Source of the DNA: Actinokineospora inagensis DSM 44258
GTDB lineage: Bacteria; Actinomycetota; Actinomycetes; Mycobacteriales; Pseudonocardiaceae
Direction: 5' to 3'
Assembly (NCBI RefSeq): GCF_000482865.1
Contig: NZ_KI519521.1
Coordinates: 15,043-79,042 of the forward strand
Length of the DNA: 64,000 bases
Position numbers and translations under genes: made by a program. The notes under the pieces were generated by a model that was not told where the DNA came from, searched no databases, and saw only the letters and a list, made by a program, of their open reading frames with translations. Positions 8,575 to 16,681 of this stretch are shown here, piece by piece; position 1 is the first letter of the stretch, and every line of letters starts with the position of its first letter.

Positions 8575-9123
8575 TCAACCGGTTCCCGAGACAATCCAGC
8601 GCAGCGTCCAGCGACCCGGCCCGCCGCGCAGCGTCGTCCGCGACAGCGGTGCCACGTCCACCCGCCAGAACGCCGCCGGGCCCGCGCCCAGCGCGTGCGC
8701 CACCGCCGCCTTCACCACCGCCGGGTGGGTCACCGCCGCCGTCCGCCTGGCCGACCGCTCGTCCAGCCAGGCCCCGACCCGCCGGGTCAGCGCCGCCACC
8801 GACTCGCCGCCGTGCGGCGCGGAGTCCGGGTCGGTCAGCCACAGCGTCATCGCGTCCGGCTCGGCGGCCGCCACCTCGTCCAGGCCCCGGCCCCGCCAGT
8901 GCCCGCAGTCCAGGTCGCGCAGCCGCTCGTCCGGTTCCGCGGCCAACCCCAGCCCGTGCGCGGTCTGCGCGCAGCGCAGCGTCGGCCCGCGCAGTACCTG
9001 GTCGAACTCGCCCAGGTCGACGACCGCCGGGACCGCCTCCACCGGCTCGTCGCCGGGGAACACCGCTCCCCGGGTCGCCGCCGTCGCCGCGTGGCACACC
9101 AAGACCACCCGCTGCGAGGACAT
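8575..9123 (-). CDS. Histidine-phosphatase superfamily protein (CobC/PhoE-like) with altered RHG motif
   Basis: A 182-residue protein of the phosphoglycerate-mutase/histidine-phosphatase fold. It retains GGESVAALTRRVGAWLDE, the second catalytic His region AAVTHPAVVK and a D/E-rich core LRDLDCGHWRGRG. The N-terminal catalytic RHG motif reads CHA (VLVCHAATAATRG), so the usual first Arg is missing. It follows cobB on the same strand after a 450-bp gap, and alpha-ribazole phosphatase (CobC) belongs to this family, so a cobalamin role is possible but unproven. The open frame extends to 9300; homology begins at the ATG at 9123. Confidence 0.75.
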   Translation of the reverse strand: MSSQRVVLVCHAATAATRGAVFPGDEPVEAVPAVVDLGEFDQVLRGPTLRCAQTAHGLGLAAEPDERLRDLDCGHWRGRGLDEVAAAEPDAMTLWLTDPDSAPHGGESVAALTRRVGAWLDERSARRTAAVTHPAVVKAAVAHALGAGPAAFWRVDVAPLSRTTLRGGPGRWTLRWIVSGTG

Positions 9124-9573
9124 GTCCCGCGCACCCCCGAAATCCCGTCGTGGTCCGATCGGGCCCATCCTGCCGCACTCAGGCCGGTCGCCGGCGGACC
9201 CCGCCCGCCGCCGCGCCGGGCGGCCACAGCCGACCGACCCGGCCGACATCGCCAACCTGCGCGCCGACGCCCTGTCGGCGCAGATCGCGGGCAGTGTCAA
9301 GCTCGACAGCCTCAGCGTCGTCCCCGGCGCCCCGGGCAGGCCGGAGAGGGAGGTCTTGTGGCCGGACTCTGGCGTGCCTGCACCGGCTGGCGCCGATCAA
9401 GGTCCTGGTCGCCAGAGGGGTGCAGACCCGGGTGATCGCAGGCCCGATCGCTGTGCTCGTCGCGGTCGCCGCCTTCCCGCTGACCAACCTGGGCGGCCTG
9501 TTCCTCGGTTCCTTGTTCGGGGCGGTCGGGGCGCGATGGCCGCGTCGTGGGCGCCGCGCGAGGAGAAGCCCGC
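9124..9573. other. Intergenic stretch with possible gene remnant (plus strand)
   Basis: 450 bp separate the phosphatase gene from cobB. On the plus strand a protein-like stretch (about 9376-9545) reads as a basic N-terminus followed by a hydrophobic segment, IAGPIAVLVAVAAF, and then LTNLGGLFLGSLFGA. It would be a single membrane span. An upstream fragment (9247-9357, LRADALSAQIAGSVKLDSL) is in another frame. Together they could be a frameshifted small membrane-protein gene, or chance. No family was recognised and no start is convincing. Confidence 0.3.
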
Positions 9574-10935
9574 TCAGGTCGTGGTGGCCTGAACGAACCG
9601 GGTGATCGCGTCCGGGCTACCCGCCGGGTGCGTGTGCAGGTACGAGGCGTGCAACCCGCCGAGGGTGAAGCCCTCGCGGTGCGGCTGTCCGTCGTGGTCC
9701 CGCCAGGTCCACGATGGACGGTCGGTGTGCGCGGGGGTGATCCGGGTGCGGTGGAACTCGTGCCCGGTGACCCGGCTGCCCTCCGGGTACAGCACCGACC
9801 CGGCGGTGGCCACGGCGTCGCGGTAGCCGAGGCGCAACCGGGGTGTCATGACGGCCGCCGCGTCGAGGACACCGCACATCGGGTGGCCGTCCAGGGTCCG
9901 CGCCAGGAACAGCAGGCCGCCGCACTCGGCGTGCACCGGGGCGCCGGATCGGACCAGCGCGGCGACGTCGGTCCGCAGGCTTTCGTTGGCGGACAGGGCT
10001 TCCGCGTGTGCCTCGGGGAAACCGCCGGGCAGGACGAGCGCCGCGGTGCCGTCCGGCAGCTTCTCGTCCCGCAGGGGATCGACGACGGCCACCTCCGCGC
10101 CCGCCGCCCGCAACAGCTCGGTGTGTTCGGCGTAGCCGAAGGTGAACGCGGGCCCACCTGCCACCGCGATCACCGGTCGTCCGGGAACGCGGCTCACCTC
10201 ATCGGCGGGGGACCACCGCGCGCAGTCCACAGTGGCCGCCGACCGGGCGACCCGCGCCACCGCATCGATGTCCACAGAGGACTCGATGAGTGCCGACATC
10301 GCCGCCACCGCCCGCACCGCCCGCGCCCCGTGCTCGGCCGCCGGGACCAGGCCCAGGTGCCGGGACGGCACGTCGACCGCGGCCGCCCGGCGCACCGAAC
10401 CCACCACCGGCAGCCCGGCCTCCCCGCACGCCTCGCGCAGCACCTCGTCGTGCCGGTCCGACCCGACCTGGTTGAGCACCACGCCCGCGATCCGCACCCC
10501 CGGCCGGAACGACCGGAACCCGTGCAGCAGCGCGGCCAGGCTCGTGCTCTGCCCGCGCGCGTCCACCACCAGCAGCACCGGGGCGGCCAGCAACCCGGCC
10601 ACGTGCGCGGTCGACCCCAGTCCGCCTTCCGCGACGTGGTGGCCCACCCGCCCGTCGAACAGGCCCATGACCCCCTCGACCACCGCGATGTCCGCGCCCG
10701 CCGACCCGTGCCGGAACAGCGGCCGGACCCGGTCGGTCCCGACCAGCACCGGGTCCAGGTTCCGGCCGGGCCGCCCGGCGGCGAGCGTGTGGTAGCCGGG
10801 GTCGATGTAGTCCGGACCGACCTTGAACGGTGCGACCACGTGCCCACGGCCCCGCAGCGCCGCCATCAACCCGGTCGCCACCGTGGTCTTGCCACTACCG
10901 GACCCGGGCGCGGCGACGACCACCCGGGCTACCAC
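9574..10935 (-). CDS. cobB: Cobyrinate/hydrogenobyrinate a,c-diamide synthase (CobB/CbiA)
   Basis: A 453-residue glutamine-dependent amidotransferase that amidates the a and c carboxylates of the corrin ring using ATP. The N-terminal P-loop GSGSGKTT (11-18) is followed by FKVGPDYIDPGYH. The C-terminal class-I glutaminase domain carries the nucleophile Cys338 in HAECGGL and closes with GGLHASYLHTHPAG, which supplies the catalytic His. The start is GTG at 10935. Upstream lies a short scar containing duplicated cobO-end and cobB-start sequences, then intact cobO. It is probably in the chlID-cobO-cobB unit, downstream of the cobalamin riboswitch at 13845-13950. Confidence 0.95.
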   Translation of the reverse strand: MVARVVVAAPGSGSGKTTVATGLMAALRGRGHVVAPFKVGPDYIDPGYHTLAAGRPGRNLDPVLVGTDRVRPLFRHGSAGADIAVVEGVMGLFDGRVGHHVAEGGLGSTAHVAGLLAAPVLLVVDARGQSTSLAALLHGFRSFRPGVRIAGVVLNQVGSDRHDEVLREACGEAGLPVVGSVRRAAAVDVPSRHLGLVPAAEHGARAVRAVAAMSALIESSVDIDAVARVARSAATVDCARWSPADEVSRVPGRPVIAVAGGPAFTFGYAEHTELLRAAGAEVAVVDPLRDEKLPDGTAALVLPGGFPEAHAEALSANESLRTDVAALVRSGAPVHAECGGLLFLARTLDGHPMCGVLDAAAVMTPRLRLGYRDAVATAGSVLYPEGSRVTGHEFHRTRITPAHTDRPSWTWRDHDGQPHREGFTLGGLHASYLHTHPAGSPDAITRFVQATTT

Positions 10936-10938
10936 CCG

Positions 10939-11197
10939 GTCACCATTCGATGCCCTTGCGCGCGGAGCTCATCGGGTGCTGGCCTACGGCGAAACCAAGG
11001 GCGGCACCAGCGGGGCGCACGCACTCATCAGCGGCTGGCAGGTCGACGGGGCCAAGGTGCACGTCGCCTACAGCTGGTGCTAGACCTGTGTTGTGGTCCG
11101 AGCGGGCGTGGCGCGGTGTGCCACCGCGGTCTTGCCGTTGCCGGACCTGGGTGCGGTGATGACCATCCAGGCCGCCGCCGGTCACCATTCGATGCCC
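10939..11197 (-). pseudogene. Decayed duplication of the cobO/cobB junction
   Basis: The sequence around 10880-10975 (start of cobB and what precedes it) is repeated imperfectly at 11115-11230 (end of cobO and what follows). On the minus strand, intact cobO is followed at once by an ATG (11166) reading MVITAPRSGNGKTAVA, a clear copy of the cobB P-loop N-terminus that soon hits a stop. A further 110 bp later a fragment reads HPMSSARKGIEW-stop, a copy of the cobO C-terminus (HPMDSGHKGQKGIEW), abutting intact cobB. Both junctions share CACCATTCGATGCCCTT. The order cobO, cobB', unknown segment, cobO', cobB is what a tandem duplication followed by internal deletion would leave. Confidence 0.75.
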
Positions 11198-11796
11198 TTC
11201 TGGCCCTTGTGCCCGGAATCCATCGGGTGCTTCACCTTCGTCATGTGTGTCACCAGGTCCGCCGCGTCCACAAGGGACTCCGGGGCGTCCCGGCCGGTGA
11301 TCACCACGTGCTGGTGGCCAGGTCGGTCGGCCAGGGTCCGGACCACCTCGTCGGTGTCGATCCAGCCCCACTTGAGCGGGTAGGTGAACTCGTCGAGCAC
11401 GTACAGGTCGTGCGCTTCGGCGGCCAACCGGCGGCTGATCTCGGCCCAGCCCTCGCGCGCCGCCCCGGCGTGGTCCTCCTCGGTGCCCGCCTTGCGCGAC
11501 CACGACCACCCGGCGCCCATCTTGTGCCACTCGACCGGGCCACCCTCGCCGGTCTGCTCGTGCAGCCTGCCCAGCGCCAGGAACGCGGACTCCTCGCCGA
11601 CCCGCCACTTCGCGGACTTGACGAACTGGAACACCCCGATCGACCAGCCCTGGTTCCAGCCGCGCAGCGCCAGCCCGAACGCGGCGGTCGACTTGCCCTT
11701 CATCTCCCCGGTGTGCACCACGACCAGCGGCCGGTTACGGCGCTGCCGGGTCGTCAGCCCGTCCTCTGGGACGGCGGTCGGTTTTCCTTGCGGCAT
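11182..11796 (-). CDS. cobO: Cob(I)yrinic acid a,c-diamide adenosyltransferase (CobO/BtuR)
   Basis: A 204-residue ATP:corrinoid adenosyltransferase that attaches the 5'-deoxyadenosyl ligand to cob(I)alamin precursors. The P-loop GEMKGKST (30-37) follows VVVHTG, and the family signatures FVKSAKW, YVLDEFTYPLKWGW and VVITGRDAP are present. The length is normal. It lies 11 bp downstream of chlID, so it shares the riboswitch-controlled transcript. The ATG start at 11796 is preceded by an open gap with GGGGGAAC. The C-terminal end is duplicated about 240 bp further on (see the scar entry). Confidence 0.95.
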   Translation of the reverse strand: MPQGKPTAVPEDGLTTRQRRNRPLVVVHTGEMKGKSTAAFGLALRGWNQGWSIGVFQFVKSAKWRVGEESAFLALGRLHEQTGEGGPVEWHKMGAGWSWSRKAGTEEDHAGAAREGWAEISRRLAAEAHDLYVLDEFTYPLKWGWIDTDEVVRTLADRPGHQHVVITGRDAPESLVDAADLVTHMTKVKHPMDSGHKGQKGIEW

Positions 11797-11807
11797 AACG
11801 GTTCCCC

Positions 11808-13793
11808 CTATGCGGCGCGGGCCGCGCGGACCACGCCCGCGACGGCGTCGGCGGACAGTTCGTCCAGGCGCAGACCGGTTCCGCCGAGCGCGGCGGTGAT
11901 CCGGTCGACCAGCCCGAGCCGCACGGGGCCGCTCTCGCAGTCGACGACCACGCTCGCCACCCCGGCCGCGGCGATCACCGAGGCGGCCCGCACCGCGTCA
12001 CCCACGGCGTCACCAGAGGTGCGACCACCCCGGTTCACCGCCACGGTCGCCCGGCCGTCGGTCACCAGGACCAACAGCGCCCGCCTGCGCGGGTCCCGCA
12101 TCCGCTCGACCGCCAACGCCTTGTGCGCCCGCAGCAATCCATCCGCCAACGGGGTCCGCCCACCGGTGCGCAGATCACGCAGGCGGGCCACCGCCGTCTC
12201 CACAGAGGACGTTGGTGGCAGCGCCAGGTCCGCGTCCGCGCCACGGAAGGTGACCAGTCCGACCTTGTCCCGCCGCTGGTAGGCGTCCCGCAGCAGCGAG
12301 ATCACCGCGCCGGTCACCGCCGTCATCCGCTTGCGGGCGGCCATCGACCCGGACGCGTCCACCACGAACAGCACCAGGTTCGACTCGCGGCCCTCCCGCA
12401 CCGCCCGCCGGACATCGCCGCCGCGCACCACAAGCCCAGGACCGCTGCGGCCCCGCGCGAGTTGGTGCGGCGCGGCGGCGGCCAGCGTCCCGACCAGGTG
12501 GATGCCCGACCCCTGCGACGTCGAGGCCCGCAATGCCCGACCCGCGCCCGCGCGCGACCGGGACCGCCTACCCGGGGCACCCTCACCCACGCCGTCGATC
12601 TGCAGCACCCGCGCCCGGAAGGTCTCGTCGGGGCGGGCGGGGGCCTTGGTGGTGTCGCCGGTGTCGCCGCCCTGCTGGATGTCCTGTTTGCCCTGGTCCC
12701 CCGAGGGTTCCGGTGAGTCCTGGGGCTCCGGGGAGCTGCCGCCGCCGGGTCCATCGGGCTCGGGCTCCCGGGCGGCCTCGTCGGCGGCGTCGCGCAGTGC
12801 CTGCGACAGTTGCTCCTGGTCCAGGCCGGGCTCGTCGAACGGGTCGCGGCGGCGGCGGTGCGGCAGGGCGAGCCGGGCGGCGACCTCGACGTCGACCTCC
12901 TCGACCGCGGCGGCACCGCGCCAGGCGGCGTGCGCGACGGCGGCGCGGGCCACCACCAGGTCCGCCCGCATGCCGTCGACGTCGAACGCCGCGCACACCG
13001 CCGCGATCCGGCGCAGCTCCGCGTCCGGCAGGGCAACCTCGGGCAATGCCTTGCGGGCCACGGTGATCCGGTCGGCCAGCTCGGTGTCCGAAGTGGACCA
13101 GGCGGCGGCGAACCCGGCCGGGTCGGCCTCGAACGCCAGCCTGCGCCGGATCACCTCGGCGCGGGTGTCCACGTCCCGGGCCGCGCGGACCTCCACCGTC
13201 AGCCCGAACCGGTCGAGCAGTTGCGGCCGCAGCTCGCCCTCTTCCGGGTTCATCGTGCCGACCAGCAGGAACGATGCCGCGTGCGACACCGACACGCCCT
13301 CGCGCTCCACGTGCGCCCGGCCCATCGCGGCGGCGTCGAGCAGCAGGTCGACCAGGTGGTCGTGCAGCAGGTTGACCTCGTCGACGTAGAGCACGCCCCG
13401 GTGCGCGGCGGCCAGCAGACCGGGCTGGTAGGCGCGGACACCCTCGGTCAACGCGCGCTCCAGGTCCAGCGAGCCGATCACCCGGTCCTCGGTCGCGCCC
13501 ACGGGCAGTTCCACCAGCCGGGCGGGCCGGGTGTCGGACTCGACGGCGGCGTGCGGACCGTCCGGGCAACGCGGGTCGGGTCGGGCCGGGTCGCAGGAGA
13601 ACCGGCAACCCGCGACGACCTCGGCGGGCGGCAAGAGGGCGGCGAGGGCGCGGACCACGGTCGACTTGGCCGTGCCCTTCTCGCCCCGCACCAGCACCCC
13701 GCCGATCCCCGGGTGCACCGCGTTGAGCAGCAACGACAACCGCAGGTCGGCGTGGCCGACGACGGCCGAGAACGGGTAACCGGGTGACGTCAT
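11808..13793 (-). CDS. Fused magnesium/cobalt-chelatase ATPase and VWA subunit (ChlI-ChlD type)
   Basis: A 661-residue fusion. The AAA+ ATPase (about 1-340) has Walker [10 protein letters not shown] (37-45), Walker [12 protein letters not shown] and the sensor [19 protein letters not shown]. An acidic/Pro/Gly-rich linker (about 350-430) leads to a C-terminal von Willebrand A domain with the MIDAS motif FVVDASGSM. In cobalamin clusters of actinomycetes such proteins act with CobN to insert cobalt, in place of CobS/CobT; the other subunit, CobN, is encoded at 24.7-28.3 kb. The ATG at 13793 is preferred over the open frame to 13994 because the upstream sequence is a cobalamin riboswitch. It leads the chlID-cobO-cobB unit. 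Confidence 0.92.
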   Translation of the reverse strand: MTSPGYPFSAVVGHADLRLSLLLNAVHPGIGGVLVRGEKGTAKSTVVRALAALLPPAEVVAGCRFSCDPARPDPRCPDGPHAAVESDTRPARLVELPVGATEDRVIGSLDLERALTEGVRAYQPGLLAAAHRGVLYVDEVNLLHDHLVDLLLDAAAMGRAHVEREGVSVSHAASFLLVGTMNPEEGELRPQLLDRFGLTVEVRAARDVDTRAEVIRRRLAFEADPAGFAAAWSTSDTELADRITVARKALPEVALPDAELRRIAAVCAAFDVDGMRADLVVARAAVAHAAWRGAAAVEEVDVEVAARLALPHRRRRDPFDEPGLDQEQLSQALRDAADEAAREPEPDGPGGGSSPEPQDSPEPSGDQGKQDIQQGGDTGDTTKAPARPDETFRARVLQIDGVGEGAPGRRSRSRAGAGRALRASTSQGSGIHLVGTLAAAAPHQLARGRSGPGLVVRGGDVRRAVREGRESNLVLFVVDASGSMAARKRMTAVTGAVISLLRDAYQRRDKVGLVTFRGADADLALPPTSSVETAVARLRDLRTGGRTPLADGLLRAHKALAVERMRDPRRRALLVLVTDGRATVAVNRGGRTSGDAVGDAVRAASVIAAAGVASVVVDCESGPVRLGLVDRITAALGGTGLRLDELSADAVAGVVRAARAA

Positions 13794-13844
13794 GGGTGCT
13801 GACACGCCGTGGTGGTCCTCACTCCGGGTCCGCGCCCGGATCGG

Positions 13845-13950
13845 TGGGCAGCGGGGCCGAGTGTCCTGGCTCCCGGGTTGACCCCGGTCACAGTGGCGGG
13901 ACCGCACCGGACTCACACCGGTTTCCCTCGCACACCCTGCTGATCTGTCT
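13845..13950 (-). promoter_or_regulatory. Cobalamin (AdoCbl) riboswitch upstream of chlID-cobO-cobB
   Basis: Read on the minus strand, this leader shows the conserved cobalamin-riboswitch blocks in order: GGGAAACCGGTGTGAGTCCG, then GCGGTCCCGCCACTGTGACC, then GGGAGCCAGGACAC. These are the standard P3-P6 core and the closing segment of the class. It ends about 50 bases before the chlID ATG, so translational control, or termination in the 13795-13845 gap, is expected when AdoCbl is abundant. The boundaries are approximate. Confidence 0.9.
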
Positions 13951-14046
13951 GGAGTTGGCCCAGGCATCGTCGCAGACCAGGGGGTCCTGGCCAAGTCGTG
14001 GGCGAGTGGGGTGGCCGGGATCTCGAGTCGGTTAGGGTCTGGGCCC

Positions 14047-15225
14047 GTGGCGGTGACGGTGCTCGGGATCGGGGCGGACGGGGTGGCCGGGTTGGCGCCG
14101 TCGGCCCGCGCCGAGTTGGACCGCGCCCGGGTCGTCGTCGGTTCCGCCCGTCAGCTCGCACTGCTGCCCTCGGACATCGTTGCGGAACGGATCACCTGGC
14201 CGTCACCGTTGCTCCCCGCCATCCCCGGTTTGCTCGCCGAACACGACGACCTGTGCGTGCTGGCCAGCGGCGATCCGATGTTCCACGGCATCGGCAGCAC
14301 CCTGAGCCGGTTCGCCGAGGTGCGCGTGTTGCCGCATCCGTCATCGGTGTCGCTCGCGTGCGCCCGGCTGGGCTGGGCGGTGCAAGACGTGGAGGTCGTG
14401 AGCACCGTTGCGCGACCGGTCGAACGGTTGCACGCCGTGCTGCACCCGGGACGCCGCGTGCTCGTGCTCAGCTCGGATGGCTCCACTCCGGCCGCCGTGG
14501 CCGCACTGGTGCGCGATCGCGGGTTCGGGTCCAGCGAGATCACCGTCCTGGAGGAACTGGGCGGGCCGGGGGAGCGGATCACTTCTGACCTGCACGACAA
14601 CGCTGCGCTGAACGTCGTCGCCATCGAGTGCGCCGCCGACCCGGGCGCGCGGCGGCTGCCCCGGGTGCCAGGCCTGCCCGACGATGTCTACGAGCACGAC
14701 GGCCAGATCACCAAACGCGAGGTCCGGGCGGTCACGGTGTCGTCGTTGGCGCCGGAGCCGGGCCAGTTGTTGTGGGATGTCGGCGCGGGCTCCGGCAGCG
14801 TCGGCATCGAGTGGGGTCGCACCCACCCGTCCTGCAGGGTGATCGCGGTCGAACCCAGAGCAGACCGGGCCGATCGGGTCGAGCGCAACGCCCTTGCCCT
14901 TGGCGTACCAGGGTTGACGCTGGTGCGCGGGGTGGCGCCGGACGCGCTGGACGGCCTCGAAGCGCCGGACGCGGTGTTCGTCGGCGGGGGAGTGACGGCC
15001 GAAGGGGTGCTGCAGGCCTGCTGGGCGGCGGTCAAGCCCGGTGGCCGGATTGTGGTCAACGCGGTCACCCTCGAATCCGAGACCCTGGTCGCCCGCTGGC
15101 ACAGTGACGTCGGCGGCACCCTGACCCGACTGTCGGTGGGCCGCGCCGAACCGGTCGGCGGGTTCACCGGGTGGCGGCAGGCGATGCCGGTAACGCAGTG
15201 GGTGGCCACGAAGGAGTCAACATGA
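14047..15225 (+). CDS. cobL: Precorrin-6Y C5,15-methyltransferase (decarboxylating), CbiE-CbiT fusion
   Basis: A 392-residue CobL that methylates C5 and C15 of precorrin-6B and decarboxylates the acetate side chain at C12. The N-terminal tetrapyrrole-methylase (CbiE) domain, about 1-195, shows [10 protein letters not shown] and [12 protein letters not shown]. The C-terminal CbiT Rossmann methyltransferase, about 205-392, shows QITKREVRA and the SAM motif [14 protein letters not shown]. The frame is open to a GTG at 14011, but homology starts with VAVTVLGIG, so I used the GTG at 14047. The stop overlaps the cobM ATG by 4 bp. It is divergent from chlID. Confidence 0.94.
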   Translation: MAVTVLGIGADGVAGLAPSARAELDRARVVVGSARQLALLPSDIVAERITWPSPLLPAIPGLLAEHDDLCVLASGDPMFHGIGSTLSRFAEVRVLPHPSSVSLACARLGWAVQDVEVVSTVARPVERLHAVLHPGRRVLVLSSDGSTPAAVAALVRDRGFGSSEITVLEELGGPGERITSDLHDNAALNVVAIECAADPGARRLPRVPGLPDDVYEHDGQITKREVRAVTVSSLAPEPGQLLWDVGAGSGSVGIEWGRTHPSCRVIAVEPRADRADRVERNALALGVPGLTLVRGVAPDALDGLEAPDAVFVGGGVTAEGVLQACWAAVKPGGRIVVNAVTLESETLVARWHSDVGGTLTRLSVGRAEPVGGFTGWRQAMPVTQWVATKEST

Positions 15226-15965
15226 CCGTGCACTTCATCGGCGCCGGACCGGGCGCGGCGGACCTGATCACCGTGCGCGGACGCGACATCATCGCCGCCG
15301 CGCCGGTTTGCCTCTACGCGGGCGCCCTGGTACCCGAGGAACTGCTGGACCTGTGCCCACCGGAGGCCCGCCGGATCAACACGGCGTCGCTGGCGCTGGA
15401 CCAGATCGTCGACGAGATGGTCAGCGCTCACCGGGCCGGGCTCGATGTGGCCAGACTGCACTCCGGTGATCCCTCGGTGTTCAGCGCCATGGCCGAGCAG
15501 ACGCGCCGCCTCGACGCGGCGGGAGTGCCCTACGACGTCACCCCGGGCGTACCCGCGTTCGCCGCCGCCGCCGCGTCGCTCAAGCAGGAGCTGACCGTGC
15601 CCGCCGTGGGGCAGACGGTGGTGCTGACCAGGATCGCCGCGCAGGCCACGCCGATGCCGCCGGGGGAGGACCTGGCGAGCCTGGGCCGCGCGCGGGCCAC
15701 GATGGTGCTGCACCTGGCGGTCCAGCGGATCGACGAGGTCGTCGCCGAGCTGGTCCCGAACTACGGCGCCGACTGCCCGGTCGCGATCGTGGCCTACGCG
15801 TCCCGCCAGGACGAGGTGATCCTGCGCGGCACCCTGGCGAGCATCGCCACCCAGGTCCAGGCGGCGGGCATCCGGCGCACCGCGGTGATCATCGTGGGGC
15901 GGGTGCTCGACCCCACCGGGTTCCGGGAGAGCCACCTCTACGCCGCGGAGCGGGTCCGCGGGTGA
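15222..15965 (+). CDS. cobM: Precorrin-4 C11-methyltransferase
   Basis: A 247-residue SAM-dependent tetrapyrrole methylase that methylates C11 of precorrin-4. The first strand reads [20 protein letters not shown]. Further family blocks are [29 protein letters not shown] and [15 protein letters not shown], and a late block ends in the REDExxL-like [11 protein letters not shown]. The length is normal. The ATG at 15222 has AAGGAG upstream and overlaps the cobL stop (ATGA). Its own stop overlaps the cobK GTG, so cobL-cobM-cobK are translationally chained. Confidence 0.95.
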   Translation: MTVHFIGAGPGAADLITVRGRDIIAAAPVCLYAGALVPEELLDLCPPEARRINTASLALDQIVDEMVSAHRAGLDVARLHSGDPSVFSAMAEQTRRLDAAGVPYDVTPGVPAFAAAAASLKQELTVPAVGQTVVLTRIAAQATPMPPGEDLASLGRARATMVLHLAVQRIDEVVAELVPNYGADCPVAIVAYASRQDEVILRGTLASIATQVQAAGIRRTAVIIVGRVLDPTGFRESHLYAAERVRG

Positions 15966-16681
15966 GGGTGCTGGTCCTCGGCGGCACCGGCGAGGCGCGG
16001 GCACTCGCGGCCGCCCTGCACGAGCACCCCGGTCACCAGGTCGTCTCTTCGCTCGCGGGACGGGTCCGCGAACCGAGGCTGCCGGTTGGCGAGGTCAGGG
16101 TCGGCGGTTTCGGCGGTCCCGACCGGCTCGCCGAATGGCTTGTCGCGCACCACGTCGACGCCATTGTGGACGCCACGCACCCGTTCGCGGAACGGATCAG
16201 CGCGTCCGCCGTGCTCGCCGCCCGCGCCGTGGGGCGGCCGCTGCTGGTGCTGCGCAGGCCGGGCTGGACTTCGCGATCGGGGTGGCACTGGGTGGACTCC
16301 CTCGACCAGGCTTGTGCCGTGGCGACGAGCTTGGGCGAGCGGATCTTCCTCACCACCGGCAGGCAGGGCCTCGCCGCGTTCGCCGGGTCAGCCCGCTGGT
16401 TCCTGGTCCGCTGCGTCGACCCGCCGGACCCACCACTGCCCGCTCGCGCACGGTTGCTGCTCGACCGCGGACCGTACACAGTGGACGGCGAACGGGCGTT
16501 GCTGCGCGAGCACCGGATCGACGTGCTGGTCACCAAGGACAGCGGCGGGTCGCTGACCTCGGCCAAACTCGACGCCGCCGAGGAGGTCGGGCTGCCGGTC
16601 GTCGTCGTGCGCAGGCCCGCCCCGCCGGACGCGGCCGTCGTCGAGTCGGTCGACCAGGTCCTCGCCTGGCTGCGCCGGTGA
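15962..16681 (+). CDS. cobK: Precorrin-6A reductase
   Basis: A 239-residue NADPH-dependent reductase that reduces precorrin-6A to 6B. It begins with the dinucleotide-binding segment [14 protein letters not shown]. It contains the family block [13 protein letters not shown] and later [13 protein letters not shown] and [19 protein letters not shown]. The GTG start at 15962 overlaps cobM (GTGA). The stop overlaps the start of the helicase gene in the same way, an unusual pairing described separately. Confidence 0.94.
   Translation: MRVLVLGGTGEARALAAALHEHPGHQVVSSLAGRVREPRLPVGEVRVGGFGGPDRLAEWLVAHHVDAIVDATHPFAERISASAVLAARAVGRPLLVLRRPGWTSRSGWHWVDSLDQACAVATSLGERIFLTTGRQGLAAFAGSARWFLVRCVDPPDPPLPARARLLLDRGPYTVDGERALLREHRIDVLVTKDSGGSLTSAKLDAAEEVGLPVVVVRRPAPPDAAVVESVDQVLAWLRR

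Noticed and set aside
13794-13994. N-terminal extension of the ChlI-ChlD protein
   Set aside because: The frame is open, but this stretch is the cobalamin riboswitch and its expression platform, and family homology begins at the ATG at 13793.
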